A DNA stretch of 64,000 nt from Polaribacter gangjinensis (GTDB lineage: Bacteria; Bacteroidota; Bacteroidia; Flavobacteriales; Flavobacteriaceae), in NCBI RefSeq assembly GCF_038024125.1, contig NZ_CP150662.1, forward strand, positions 451,501 through 515,500, in the 5' to 3' direction. Within the stretch, counting starts at the first letter, position 1, and every line of letters begins with the position of its first letter. Shown here one piece after another: positions 18,812-27,441 of the stretch. Position numbers and translations under genes: made by a program. The notes beneath the pieces are model-generated. The model worked only from the letters and a program-made list of their open reading frames with translations, was not told the DNA's origin and did no database searches.

Positions 18812-21511
18812 ATGAGTGAAGAAATAAACGAAAACGAACACGAAGAATTACTTCCAAACGCAGCAGAAACTGTTCAAGAAGAAACCATTACCAAAGTTAC
18901 AGGAATGTACAAAGAATGGTTTTTAGATTATGCTTCGTATGTAATTTTAGAAAGAGCGGTACCTGCTTTAATGGATGGTTTAAAACCTGTTCAAAGAAGA
19001 ATCATGCATTCTATGAAAGATTTGGATGATGGACGTTACAATAAAGTTGCCAATATTGTTGGACATACCATGCAATATCATCCTCATGGAGATGCATCAA
19101 TTGCAGATGCAATGGTACAAATTGGGCAAAAAGAATTGCTCATTGACATGCAAGGAAATTGGGGAAATATTCTTACTGGAGACAGAGCTGCAGCATCAAG
19201 ATATATAGAAGCACGTTTATCAAAATTTGCATTAGAAGTAGTTTTCAATCCAAAAACTACCAAATGGCAAGCATCTTATGATGGTCGAAAAAAAGAACCC
19301 GTTAATTTACCTGTCAAATTCCCTTTATTGCTTGCTCAGGGTGCTGAAGGAATTGCTGTTGGTTTGTCAACCAAAATTTTACCTCACAATTTTAATGAAT
19401 TGATTGATGCTTCCATCAAATACTTAAAAGGAAAACCGTTTACTATTCTACCCGATTTTTTAACTGGTGGAATCGCAGATTTTACGCATTATAATGATGG
19501 AAAACGTGGAGGAAGAGTTCGTGTTCGTGCAAAAATTTCTCAATTAGATAAAAAAACATTGGTAATTACCGAAATTCCTTTTGGTACAACCACCACAACT
19601 TTGATAGAAAGTATTATCAAAGCCAATGAAAAAGGCACTATCAAAATCAAAAAAATTGAAGATAATACTGCTGCTGAAGTAGAAATTTTGTTGCATTTAC
19701 CACCAAATGTTTCGCCTGATAAAACAATTGATGCATTATTTGCTTTTACAAGCTGCGAAAACTCAATTTCACCTTTGTGTTGTATCATTGATGATAACAA
19801 ACCTTTATTTGGTGGTGTAACTCAAATGCTTAAACATTCTACAGATAATACAGTTCAATTGCTAAAATTAGAGTTAGAGATTCAGTTAAATGAGCTGGAA
19901 GAACATTGGCATTTTGCATCTTTAGAGCGTATTTTTATCGAAAATAGAATTTATAGAGATATTGAAGAAGAAGAAACTTGGGAAGGAGTTATCAAAGCAA
20001 TTGACGAAGGATTAAAACCACATATTGCGCATTTAAAAAGAACTATCACAATTGAAGATATTGAACGTTTGACCGAAATTAAAATCAAGAAAATATCCAA
20101 ATTTGATATTGATAAAGCCAAACAATTCATTGAAAGCTTAGAGGAAAAAATTGCGGGAGTAAAACATCATTTAAATCATTTAATTGATTTTGCAGTTGAT
20201 TATTTTAAAAATCTAAAAGAAAAATACGGAAAAGGAAGAGAGCGAAAAACAGAGATTCGAATTTTTGATGATATTGAAGCTACAAAAGTAGCTATGAATA
20301 ATGCCAAACTATATGTAAATAGGGCAGAAGGCTTTGTAGGAACCTCTCTTAAAAAAGACGAATTTGTTACAGACTGTTCTGATATAGATGATGTTATTAT
20401 TTTTAGAAAAGATGGCAAAATGATGGTTACTAAAGTTGATGCTAAGACCTTTGTTGGTAAAGACATTATTCACGTTGCCGTTTTTAAAAAGAAAGACAAA
20501 AGAACAGTATATAACTATATTTATAGAGATGGAGCAAAAGGGCCTAGTTACATGAAACGCTTTACTGTTACTGGAATTACCCGTGATAAAGAGTATGATT
20601 TAACAAATGGTAACAAAGGTTCTGAAGTGCATTATTTTTCTGCAAATCCGAATGGTGAGGCTGAAGTTGTTACCATCAATTTGCGCTCTGTAGGTAGTAT
20701 CAAAAAATTAAAGTGGGATATTGATTTTGCAGATTTAGCCATAAAAGGACGTGATGTTCGTGGAAATACGCTCACTAAATATGCCATTAAAAGCATCGAT
20801 TTTAAATCAGAAGGAGTTTCAACTCTAAAACCTCGTAAAATTTGGTTTGATGATACTGTACAACGTTTAAATGTTGATGAAAGAGGGGATTTGTTAGGAG
20901 AGTTTAAAGCTGAAGACAAGCTATTAATTATAACTCAACAAGGAAAAATTAAAGCTGTAAAACCTGATTTGGCAATGCATTTTGAAGATGATATGATAGT
21001 CTTAGAAAAATGGAAACCTAATAAACCAATATCAGCTATTTATTACGATGGTGAAAAAGAACGCTATTTTGTAAAACGCTTTTTGATAGAAACAACTGAA
21101 AAAGAAGAATTGTTTATTTCTGATCATCCAAAATCGCAATTAGAAATTGTAGCAACAGATTACAGACCCATTACTGAAGTGATTTTCTCTAAAAGAAATT
21201 TAGATAATTTAATAGTAAATCTTGAAGAATTTATTTCAATAAAAGGAATTAAAGCACTTGGAAATCAATTAACTACAGAAAAAATAAAACAAATAAATTT
21301 ATTAGAGCCTTTGCCTTTTGAAGAACCTGAAGAAGAAATTATTGAAGACGTAGATGTTGTAGACGAAGAAGAAATTATTGAAGAAACATTGCCTTTAGAA
21401 ATTCCAATTATTGAAAAATCTACTCCATTTGATGAAGAAGAAAAGCAAATTATCAAGAAAAAAATCGAAAAGAAAAAAAATGATGACGACAGTCAAATAA
21501 AACTATTCTAA
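18812..21511 (+). CDS. parC: DNA topoisomerase IV subunit A
   Basis: The 899-residue protein is the DNA-cleaving subunit. The winged-helix domain contains ERAVPALMDGLKPVQRRIMH and YHPHGDASIADAMV; the catalytic tyrosine is Tyr131 in AAASRYIEARLSK. A coiled-coil segment (about 400-470) and a beta-pinwheel C-terminal domain follow. The last 80 residues are a very acidic then lysine-rich tail ending QIKLF at the C-terminus, which resembles a sliding-clamp-binding peptide (see findings). Quinolone-region residues cannot be judged for resistance from this alone. Followed by a small membrane protein gene after 3 bp. Confidence 0.94.
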   Translation: MSEEINENEHEELLPNAAETVQEETITKVTGMYKEWFLDYASYVILERAVPALMDGLKPVQRRIMHSMKDLDDGRYNKVANIVGHTMQYHPHGDASIADAMVQIGQKELLIDMQGNWGNILTGDRAAASRYIEARLSKFALEVVFNPKTTKWQASYDGRKKEPVNLPVKFPLLLAQGAEGIAVGLSTKILPHNFNELIDASIKYLKGKPFTILPDFLTGGIADFTHYNDGKRGGRVRVRAKISQLDKKTLVITEIPFGTTTTTLIESIIKANEKGTIKIKKIEDNTAAEVEILLHLPPNVSPDKTIDALFAFTSCENSISPLCCIIDDNKPLFGGVTQMLKHSTDNTVQLLKLELEIQLNELEEHWHFASLERIFIENRIYRDIEEEETWEGVIKAIDEGLKPHIAHLKRTITIEDIERLTEIKIKKISKFDIDKAKQFIESLEEKIAGVKHHLNHLIDFAVDYFKNLKEKYGKGRERKTEIRIFDDIEATKVAMNNAKLYVNRAEGFVGTSLKKDEFVTDCSDIDDVIIFRKDGKMMVTKVDAKTFVGKDIIHVAVFKKKDKRTVYNYIYRDGAKGPSYMKRFTVTGITRDKEYDLTNGNKGSEVHYFSANPNGEAEVVTINLRSVGSIKKLKWDIDFADLAIKGRDVRGNTLTKYAIKSIDFKSEGVSTLKPRKIWFDDTVQRLNVDERGDLLGEFKAEDKLLIITQQGKIKAVKPDLAMHFEDDMIVLEKWKPNKPISAIYYDGEKERYFVKRFLIETTEKEELFISDHPKSQLEIVATDYRPITEVIFSKRNLDNLIVNLEEFISIKGIKALGNQLTTEKIKQINLLEPLPFEEPEEEIIEDVDVVDEEEIIEETLPLEIPIIEKSTPFDEEEKQIIKKKIEKKKNDDDSQIKLF

Positions 21512-21514
21512 AAG

Positions 21515-21850
21515 ATGAAACTAAAATATGTGTATTTGTTTTTAGCAATTTTGGGCGTTTTATTTACCTGGTATTACAATATTTTATATTTTCAAACTGT
21601 TGAAAATGCTAGTTTTATTGGCTTTATGCAAGATGCACAAAACAATTTTGCAGCCAAGTCTTTTGGCGCTGATTTAACTGTGGTTGTGCTAACTTTTTTC
21701 GTGTTTTTAACAACGGAATCTTTGCGTTTAAAAATCAAGTATTGGTGGCTTTTAATTCCGCTAACGTTTTTAATTGCTGTCGCATTTACGTTTCCGCTTT
21801 TCTTGTATTTCAGACAACAAAAATTGGATGTTTTATCAATGAAAAATTAA
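21515..21850 (+). CDS. DUF2834 family membrane protein
   Basis: The 111-residue protein has three hydrophobic segments (about 5-22, 50-68 and 77-96). The pattern YLFLAILGVLFTWYYNILYF, then FGADLTVVVLTFFVFL, then a WWLLIPLTFL segment, fits DUF2834, small membrane proteins of unknown function. It starts 3 bp after parC, so it may be read through from the topoisomerase transcript, but a functional link is not implied. Its stop codon directly abuts the stop of the convergent BtuF-like gene, with no terminator between. Confidence 0.75.
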   Translation: MKLKYVYLFLAILGVLFTWYYNILYFQTVENASFIGFMQDAQNNFAAKSFGADLTVVVLTFFVFLTTESLRLKIKYWWLLIPLTFLIAVAFTFPLFLYFRQQKLDVLSMKN

Positions 21851-22993
21851 TTAATTCATTTTCTCAAAAAAAGTCAGTTTATAATTTGGCAACAAATCAG
21901 GATTCGTAATTTTTATCAAATCTTTTAATACCAAATCTGGTCTTGTAGGTGCTAATTCATAGTAAATTACGCCTCCTGTTTTTCCTTTTTTTAGAGTAGG
22001 AGTGTAGATGTTGTCATTTTTAAAGGCTGCAAATTCTGCATACAATTTATTGTGTTGTAACATTTCTTTTTTAGATGAAAAATAGCCTGGAGCAATCCAA
22101 AAATCAGCTTCTTTTGCGCGCTCAAAAACACTTTCAAAACTTAAAGACAAACTGCCTTTTCCTTGAGAGTCTTTCCATAAATAATCCAAATTTGCATCTG
22201 CTAAAAACTTTGCTACAAAACTCTCTCCTGCAGGCAAATTCCAAATATCTTTACTCATTACAGCGCCAGAAAGAATGGTTGGTTTTTTAGGATTTTTCAT
22301 TGCAAGTTTTTTCGCTTCTAAATAAGCATTTTCAATACTTTTAAAAATGCTATCTGCTTTTTGTTGTTTGTCAAATAACAATCCAAAAAACTGAATCCAT
22401 TCTGCTCTTCCAAGGGGAGTTTCTTCTAACCAATCTCCGTTATAAATTACAGGAATTCCTGATTTTTTAATAATTTCTAACGATTTATCAGCCGTTGAAA
22501 CACTATAACCAACAACCAAATCAGGTTCTAAATTCAGTATAACTTCGGTATTTAATAAATTTTCTTTTCCAATTTCTTTGATAAATCCACCATCAACTCT
22601 TTGACGTGTTTTTTCAGAAGAGATATAGTAAGTGCTTGGAAAACCAACAATACTATTTTCTTCATTTAGCAACTCAATCATAGGAATGTGCGTGGTTGAA
22701 GTAACTACAATTCTTGAAATGGGTAATTGAATTTCATTTTTGGATGTTGGATTTTTTGATAAAGTATATTCAAAGATTTCAGCTGAATTTTGATATGGAT
22801 TTGAAATAATCAATTTACTAGATGCTTTATTTTCAATTATTTGAAATCCTTTTACATAGGTTATTTTTGTATTTTTTTCAATTAAAATATCCGATTTTTT
22901 TTCTTTTTTACAAGATATATTGATCAGAAAACAAATAAAAAAAATTATAAAAAAATATTTATTTCTGTTTTTAATGTTTTTCTTATACATCAT
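21851..22993 (-). CDS. ABC transporter substrate-binding lipoprotein, cobalamin/iron-chelate type (BtuF-like)
   Basis: The 380-residue protein has a lipoprotein signal ending LINISC (Cys 28 or 27 depending on which of two adjacent ATG is used), so it is membrane-anchored. The class III periplasmic binding fold is seen in RIVVTSTTHIPMIELLNEE, NLEPDLVVGYS, IPVIYNGDWLEETPLGRAEW and FWIAPGYFSSKKEML, ending with RPDLVLKDLIKITNPDLLP. It is divergent from a BtuB-like receptor gene with a cobalamin riboswitch, which points to corrinoid binding. The riboswitch is on the other strand, and no permease or ATPase gene is nearby. Confidence 0.85.
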   Translation of the reverse strand: MMYKKNIKNRNKYFFIIFFICFLINISCKKEKKSDILIEKNTKITYVKGFQIIENKASSKLIISNPYQNSAEIFEYTLSKNPTSKNEIQLPISRIVVTSTTHIPMIELLNEENSIVGFPSTYYISSEKTRQRVDGGFIKEIGKENLLNTEVILNLEPDLVVGYSVSTADKSLEIIKKSGIPVIYNGDWLEETPLGRAEWIQFFGLLFDKQQKADSIFKSIENAYLEAKKLAMKNPKKPTILSGAVMSKDIWNLPAGESFVAKFLADANLDYLWKDSQGKGSLSLSFESVFERAKEADFWIAPGYFSSKKEMLQHNKLYAEFAAFKNDNIYTPTLKKGKTGGVIYYELAPTRPDLVLKDLIKITNPDLLPNYKLTFFEKMN

Positions 22994-23047
22994 TTTAGCT
23001 CTTCTTAGAGTTTTCGAAAGTATTAAAACTTATTTAAAAAGGATGCT

Positions 23048-23074
23048 TTTGTTTCAATATTACTACTATATTTG
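23048..23074 (+). promoter_or_regulatory. promoter of the cobalamin riboswitch / BtuB-like gene
   Basis: TTTG (23048-23051) and TATATTTG (23067-23074) with a short 15-nt spacer, just before the riboswitch begins. Confidence 0.5.
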
Positions 23075-23080
23075 CCACGA

Positions 23081-23275
23081 ATTTTGGTTTTGATGTAAAA
23101 TTCGTTTCGCATCAAATTAAAAGGGAATCTGGTTTAAATCCAGAACTGTTCCCGCAACTGTAAGCTAAAAAGCTTGTAACGAATTCTTTAACCACTGTTT
23201 TAATGCTGATGAAAATCAGAAAAAAATGGGAAGGTACGTTACAAGACGCAAGTCAGGAGACCTGCCATTTTTCAA
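23081..23275 (+). ncRNA. cobalamin (adenosylcobalamin-type) riboswitch
   Basis: Conserved elements are in order: AAGGGAATCTGG with pairing AAATCCAG, then GTTCCCGCAACTGTAA, a variable middle section, and the B12 box AAGTCAGGAGACCTGCC (23250-23265 region). This is the standard cobalamin aptamer core. It precedes a TonB-dependent receptor gene by about 100 nt, so high cobalamin should switch off receptor synthesis. A possible switching helix is described in the findings. Confidence 0.95.
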
Positions 23276-23370
23276 GAGTTAAAAACTTTCGGGATAAAAG
23301 TTTGTGTACCGTACTTAATTTTATTGTACAGAATAGTTTCCTGATTTAGTGTTCAATTAAATCATCAAAA

Positions 23371-25281
23371 ATGAAAAAACAATTTCTAATTGTTAGTGCA
23401 CTTGCATGCCTATTTGCAAGTAAAAATTCGTTATCACAAGAGAAAAACGAAAAAGTAGAATCGCTGGATGAAATCATTATTACAGCAACAAAATTTGAAA
23501 CCAATAAAAAAAATATTGGTAAAATTGTTTACAAAATAAACCAAGAAACGATTCAAAATAGTGCAGGAAAAACAGTTCTTGATTTATTAAATGATGTTCC
23601 TGGAGTTGAAATTAATGGAAATTTTAGCACCAAAGGTCAAAATTTAGGCTATTATATTAGAGGTGGAAGAAATCGTCAAGTTGCCATTTTAATTGATGGT
23701 GTAAACGTAAATGATCCATCGTCTTTTGGAGGCGATTTTGATTTACGACAAATTGACATTCAGCAAATTGAAAGTATTGAAGTTTTAAAAGGAGCTGCAT
23801 CTACCTTATATGGTTCTGGAGCTGCAACTGGAGTGATAAATATCATTTTGAAAAAAGCTTCCAAAAAACAATTCAATGGTGTTTTTTCAACAAATATAGG
23901 AAGTAATTCTTCTAGCGAAAATAACAGTTTATCTGCTGAAGAATTTTCTACAAACTTCAATTTTAATGGAACTTTAAACAAAGTTGATTATTTATTAGCG
24001 TTAAATGCAAATGGCTCAAGAGGGCTTTCTGCCGCTGAAAATACAGATTCTACAAGACCTTTTGAAGAGGATATTTTTGCAAGACAAAACTTATTGTTAA
24101 AAATAAATTATGCCTTGAATTCGAAATTATCTCTAGGATTTTTTGCAAGTATTGATGAATTTTCAACTGATTTTGATGGTTTTGATTTTGACCCTGTAAC
24201 TTTTGCAAGTACACCTGCTGATAAAAATAACAATTTGTCAAGTACACAAAAAAGAGGAGGCTTTAATTTGGATTATACTTATGAAAAAGGAAGTTTAAAA
24301 CTCAGAACATTTGTAACTAATATCAACAGATGTGATACTCCTTCAAATGATTTTTTCAATGGAGAAGTCCTTGGTTTTGATGTATTTAACCATTATAAAT
24401 TCAACAATGAGTTTTCAGTTTTAGCCGGAATTACCTCTCAATTTCAAGACATGAAACAGCATACTTCTTTCAGTCAAATTGAAAAAGGTGCAGGAAAACA
24501 ACATTTTTTCGACCCTTATTTTTCTGTAAATTATTTTTCTGATTTCGGATTTACTTTCAATGCAGGAACTCGTTTAAACGTGCACAGTGAATATGGTGAA
24601 AACATAGTTTTTAATGTAAATCCTGCATATAATTTTAACATAAACACTGAATCAAAAGCCAAAGTTTTTGCGTCTTACAGCACTGCTTTTGTAACACCAA
24701 CTTTATCAGAGATTTTCACAAAATTGCCGTCAATTGATGAATTATTACCTGAAGAAGACATCACTATTGAAACAGGTTTTGAATTGATTCTTTCTCCTAA
24801 ATTCTCAGTAAACTCGACATTTTTTTACAGAGAAGAAACCAATAAAATCGGTTATGATCCTGCAACTTTTCAAACAATTAACGATGTTGGAACTTTTTTT
24901 GCAAGAGGAATTGAATCAGAAATTTCGTATAAACCTTTGAAAAAAGTAAGTGTATTAGCAAATTTTACACATATCAATAGAGCTGAAAATTTGTTGTTGA
25001 AAATTCCAAAAAATACCTTTTTCATGAAAGTTGACTACCAACTTTTTCCTGAAACTTTTACAGCAATTAGTTATCGTTTTGTAGATGAAACCAAAGATTT
25101 TGGAAACATAAATTTAGCTTCTTATAACTTAGTTGATTTTTTCATCAATCATCAATTACTGAATGGAAAAGTGACCTTTTTTGGAAACATCACCAATATT
25201 TTCAATGAAAATTTTCAAGAAATTGCTGGTTTTACAACAAGAGGAAGAAACTACAATGTAGGATTGAAAATAAATTTATAA
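23371..25281 (+). CDS. btuB: TonB-dependent vitamin B12 receptor (BtuB-like)
   Basis: The 636-residue outer-membrane receptor starts with a signal peptide (MKKQFLIVSALACLFASKNS). A TonB-box-like region LDEIIITATKFETNKK follows, then the plug (NDVPGVEINGNFSTKGQ; IRGGRNRQVAILIDGVNVND; IESIEVLKGAASTLYGSGAATGVINI) and a 22-strand barrel ending RGRNYNVGLKINL with the usual aromatic/hydrophobic C-terminus. Length is close to E. coli BtuB. The assignment to corrinoid uptake rests on the cobalamin riboswitch in its leader and the divergent BtuF-like gene. A strong bidirectional terminator follows. Confidence 0.9.
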   Translation: MKKQFLIVSALACLFASKNSLSQEKNEKVESLDEIIITATKFETNKKNIGKIVYKINQETIQNSAGKTVLDLLNDVPGVEINGNFSTKGQNLGYYIRGGRNRQVAILIDGVNVNDPSSFGGDFDLRQIDIQQIESIEVLKGAASTLYGSGAATGVINIILKKASKKQFNGVFSTNIGSNSSSENNSLSAEEFSTNFNFNGTLNKVDYLLALNANGSRGLSAAENTDSTRPFEEDIFARQNLLLKINYALNSKLSLGFFASIDEFSTDFDGFDFDPVTFASTPADKNNNLSSTQKRGGFNLDYTYEKGSLKLRTFVTNINRCDTPSNDFFNGEVLGFDVFNHYKFNNEFSVLAGITSQFQDMKQHTSFSQIEKGAGKQHFFDPYFSVNYFSDFGFTFNAGTRLNVHSEYGENIVFNVNPAYNFNINTESKAKVFASYSTAFVTPTLSEIFTKLPSIDELLPEEDITIETGFELILSPKFSVNSTFFYREETNKIGYDPATFQTINDVGTFFARGIESEISYKPLKKVSVLANFTHINRAENLLLKIPKNTFFMKVDYQLFPETFTAISYRFVDETKDFGNINLASYNLVDFFINHQLLNGKVTFFGNITNIFNENFQEIAGFTTRGRNYNVGLKINL

Positions 25282-25299
25282 CTAACTGATTATTTTAAG

Positions 25300-25342
25300 A
25301 ATTCACGAATTTATACTAAGTATACATTCGTGAATTTTTTGT
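25300..25342. terminator. bidirectional terminator after btuB
   Basis: Outer stem AATTCACGAAT / ATTCGTGAATT plus inner TATACT / AGTATA, followed by a T-run, between convergent genes. Confidence 0.9.
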
Positions 25343-25350
25343 TTTAAAAA

Positions 25351-25866
25351 TTAAGAAATTAGTTTTGCAACTTCATTTTTCAAAATAGCAATGACAATTT
25401 CTGTAGGTGAGGAGTTATTGCTAAATTCTTTCAAAATCAACTCTTGAAAATGAGAAGATGAATCTGCATTTTTTGCAACTTGTTGCAATTTATTTTCAAC
25501 GATATTTTTTGCTTTTAAAACACCATTCCAAGCTTCATCAGAAATATATAATTGTTGCACCAAATTGTGCTCAAACTCCTGTTCAATTGTTAAGATTAAT
25601 AGCGAAACATAGTCACTACTTATTTGTGAAATAGGTTGAATTCTCATCACCATTTTTGATGGATGCATGCGTTCACAAAATAACAACATGCGTTCATAGG
25701 CTTGCAATTTTATGGGTAAAGAATCTTTCTTTTTTTCGCTTAAAAGTTGTAATTTTTTATCAGAATTTTGCTGAAATAAATAACTTTTAAACATATAATA
25801 AGTAATATATCCTGTTACGGCAGCTGGCAAAACGTAGGCAATACTCGCTAATAATTGGTCTTCCAT
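25351..25866 (-). CDS. conserved hypothetical, membrane-anchored (DUF7935-like)
   Basis: The 171-residue protein has one N-terminal membrane segment (about 8-26, ASIAYVLPAAVTGYITYYMF). A soluble helical domain follows, with LPIKLQAYERMLLFCERMHP, EQEFEHNLVQQLYISDEAW and a C-terminal amphipathic part. This looks like a protein widely conserved in flavobacteria without known function; the DUF name is from memory and uncertain. It is the last gene of the satD operon, beginning 3 bp after the DUF3307 gene stop, so it may share that regulation. Confidence 0.6.
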   Translation of the reverse strand: MEDQLLASIAYVLPAAVTGYITYYMFKSYLFQQNSDKKLQLLSEKKKDSLPIKLQAYERMLLFCERMHPSKMVMRIQPISQISSDYVSLLILTIEQEFEHNLVQQLYISDEAWNGVLKAKNIVENKLQQVAKNADSSSHFQELILKEFSNNSSPTEIVIAILKNEVAKLIS

Positions 25867-25869
25867 AAA

Positions 25870-26589
25870 TTATAGTATTTTCAAAATTTCCAGATATAAT
25901 AATCCGATTAAAATAGCAATTCCAAAACTTAAAAGTGTTCCAATTAAGATGTATTCTGTTAATTTCCGGTCTTTCCCTGATGTTAAATCTCCAAATCTAA
26001 AAACAGATTTTGCTGCCAATAAAAATCCGATTGCTTCCCAATGATTTGTAATGATAAATATAAAAACAAACAATCTTTCTAATATTCCTATATATTTTCC
26101 TGCATTTTCAATAGAACTTTTACCTGAATTACTTTCATCTGGATTCCATTTTGATATCAATAATTTTACAACAATTGATGAAACATGAGTAATTATTAAA
26201 ATTGAGATTATGAAAAGAATTATTTTTTCAAAGTTTAATGATGCCTTTAAAATTGAAAAATCAACAAAAAATGAACTTGCTATCAATATAAAAATGAGAT
26301 GAAATAATTGGTCAATAAAAAACCAGTTTCTTTTTGTTTTTTCTTTTTGAAAATACAGTTTTACAATATCAATTAAAAAGTGCGAGGTTATAATCAATAA
26401 AAAAATCTTCCAATAATTTTTTACATCGAACATAAAAGTTCCAATTAGAAGAGCTGCATGAATAAGAATATGAATATATAATTTTATTGATTTTATTTTC
26501 TTTTTTTCCTTGTCTTTAACCCATTTTGTTGGTTGAAAAACAAAGTCTCCCAAAATATGAACTAAAAATAATTTTAAAAATATTTCCAT
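25870..26589 (-). CDS. DUF3307 family membrane protein
   Basis: The 239-residue protein has about six hydrophobic helices. The N-terminal LKLFLVHILGDFVFQPTKWV and the HFLIDIVKLYF and FFIDQLFHLIF motifs carry conserved aspartates and histidines within membrane helices, the hallmark of DUF3307. Function is unknown. DUF3307 genes are often paired with satD-type regulators, as here: it begins 2 bp after the satD-like stop. Confidence 0.85.
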   Translation of the reverse strand: MEIFLKLFLVHILGDFVFQPTKWVKDKEKKKIKSIKLYIHILIHAALLIGTFMFDVKNYWKIFLLIITSHFLIDIVKLYFQKEKTKRNWFFIDQLFHLIFILIASSFFVDFSILKASLNFEKIILFIISILIITHVSSIVVKLLISKWNPDESNSGKSSIENAGKYIGILERLFVFIFIITNHWEAIGFLLAAKSVFRFGDLTSGKDRKLTEYILIGTLLSFGIAILIGLLYLEILKIL

Positions 26590-26591
26590 AC

Positions 26592-27206
26592 TTATTGGGA
26601 TATTTTTTTTGAAATTTGTTTTCTAAAGTGTGTTTCCAATTTCATTAATGGCTCAATTCCTGCGCGTTTTTGACGCTCACTCACACTCCCTTGAGAAATT
26701 CCCAATAATGTTGCAATATCTTTTTGAGTAGCTTCTTTATTTTCTGATGCAATTTTAAAAATCTCGGCAGAATTTATTGTCCAATTGTCTATTGTCATTA
26801 GTGCGAGTTCAAAAAAAAGATTGAATTCATCGTCAATTTCTTGCCAAGGAGTTTTAACTGCCAACGTTTGTTTTTTTAAATAATTATCAAATGCAATTCC
26901 CGAATTTATAAATGCTTCTCCATTTGCTTCCGTAATTTTATTGGTGTTAAATTCTTTTTCCCCAATTCCAATACCAATTCTTACATTAATATTTTCAATA
27001 TTTTTTAGAGTAGCTTTGATTTTAAGTGCTGATAAAAAAGCGTCTTCAGGATTTGAAATCTCCAATTGAAAGCTATCACCTCTGTAAATTTGCCAATTTT
27101 TTGGAGTTGTGCCAAAAGTTTCCAAAGTCATTTTTAAAGTTTTTAACCAAGAACTTTCTTTATTTTTTCTAGAATTAATTAGATCACCTGTTAATATGCT
27201 TGTCAT
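26592..27206 (-). CDS. SatD family protein with C-terminal helix-turn-helix
   Basis: The 204-residue protein starts with MTSILTGDLINSRKN and the segment NWQIYRGDSFQLEI, typical of SatD (named in Streptococcus mutans acid-tolerance work). The C-terminal section KEATQKDIATLLGISQGSVS is a clear helix-turn-helix, so it is probably a DNA-binding regulator. Its -7 element TAGCTTTG lies 14 bp before the start, and three identical-type palindromes lie just upstream (separate entry). It leads a three-gene operon with the DUF3307 and hypothetical genes. The signal it senses is unknown. Confidence 0.85.
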   Translation of the reverse strand: MTSILTGDLINSRKNKESSWLKTLKMTLETFGTTPKNWQIYRGDSFQLEISNPEDAFLSALKIKATLKNIENINVRIGIGIGEKEFNTNKITEANGEAFINSGIAFDNYLKKQTLAVKTPWQEIDDEFNLFFELALMTIDNWTINSAEIFKIASENKEATQKDIATLLGISQGSVSERQKRAGIEPLMKLETHFRKQISKKISQ

Positions 27207-27219
27207 ATTTTTTAAATTT

Positions 27220-27227
27220 CAAAGCTA
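27220..27227 (-). promoter_or_regulatory. satD -7 element
   Basis: Reads TAGCTTTG on the minus strand (TAnnTTTG). No good -33 box is present at the usual distance, which would fit dependence on an activator bound upstream. Confidence 0.5.
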
Positions 27228-27260
27228 AATTAGTAAAATTTTTCATAAAAATCTAATTTT

Positions 27261-27334
27261 ATCTGCTAATAAGCAGATATTTTAATTTATCTGCCTAAAA
27301 GCAGATATTTTAATTTATCTGTTCTTAAGCAGAT
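27261..27334. promoter_or_regulatory. three evenly spaced palindromic operator sites upstream of satD
   Basis: The sites at 27261-27278, 27289-27306 and 27317-27334 read ATCTGCTAATAAGCAGAT, ATCTGCCTAAAAGCAGAT and ATCTGTTCTTAAGCAGAT. The consensus is ATCTGC-N6-GCAGAT, with a conserved 10-bp spacer ATTTTAATTT and an exact 28-bp period. They lie between satD and uvrD, 33 bp and more upstream of the satD -7 box. Confidence 0.85.
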
Positions 27335-27441
27335 ATTTTAAATTCCCGAACTTAAAAACTATGTGAATAAGTTGTCACAAAGTTGCTTTATAAAAACAAA
27401 TACTTTCAGTAATTTCACAATTTTAATTTCTCAAAAAAATA

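Noticed and set aside
27261..27334. Possible short CRISPR array
   Set aside because: The repeated unit is 28 bp in total with no unique spacers; the 10-bp spacers are nearly identical and each unit is a palindrome. No cas genes nearby. Operator array is the better reading.
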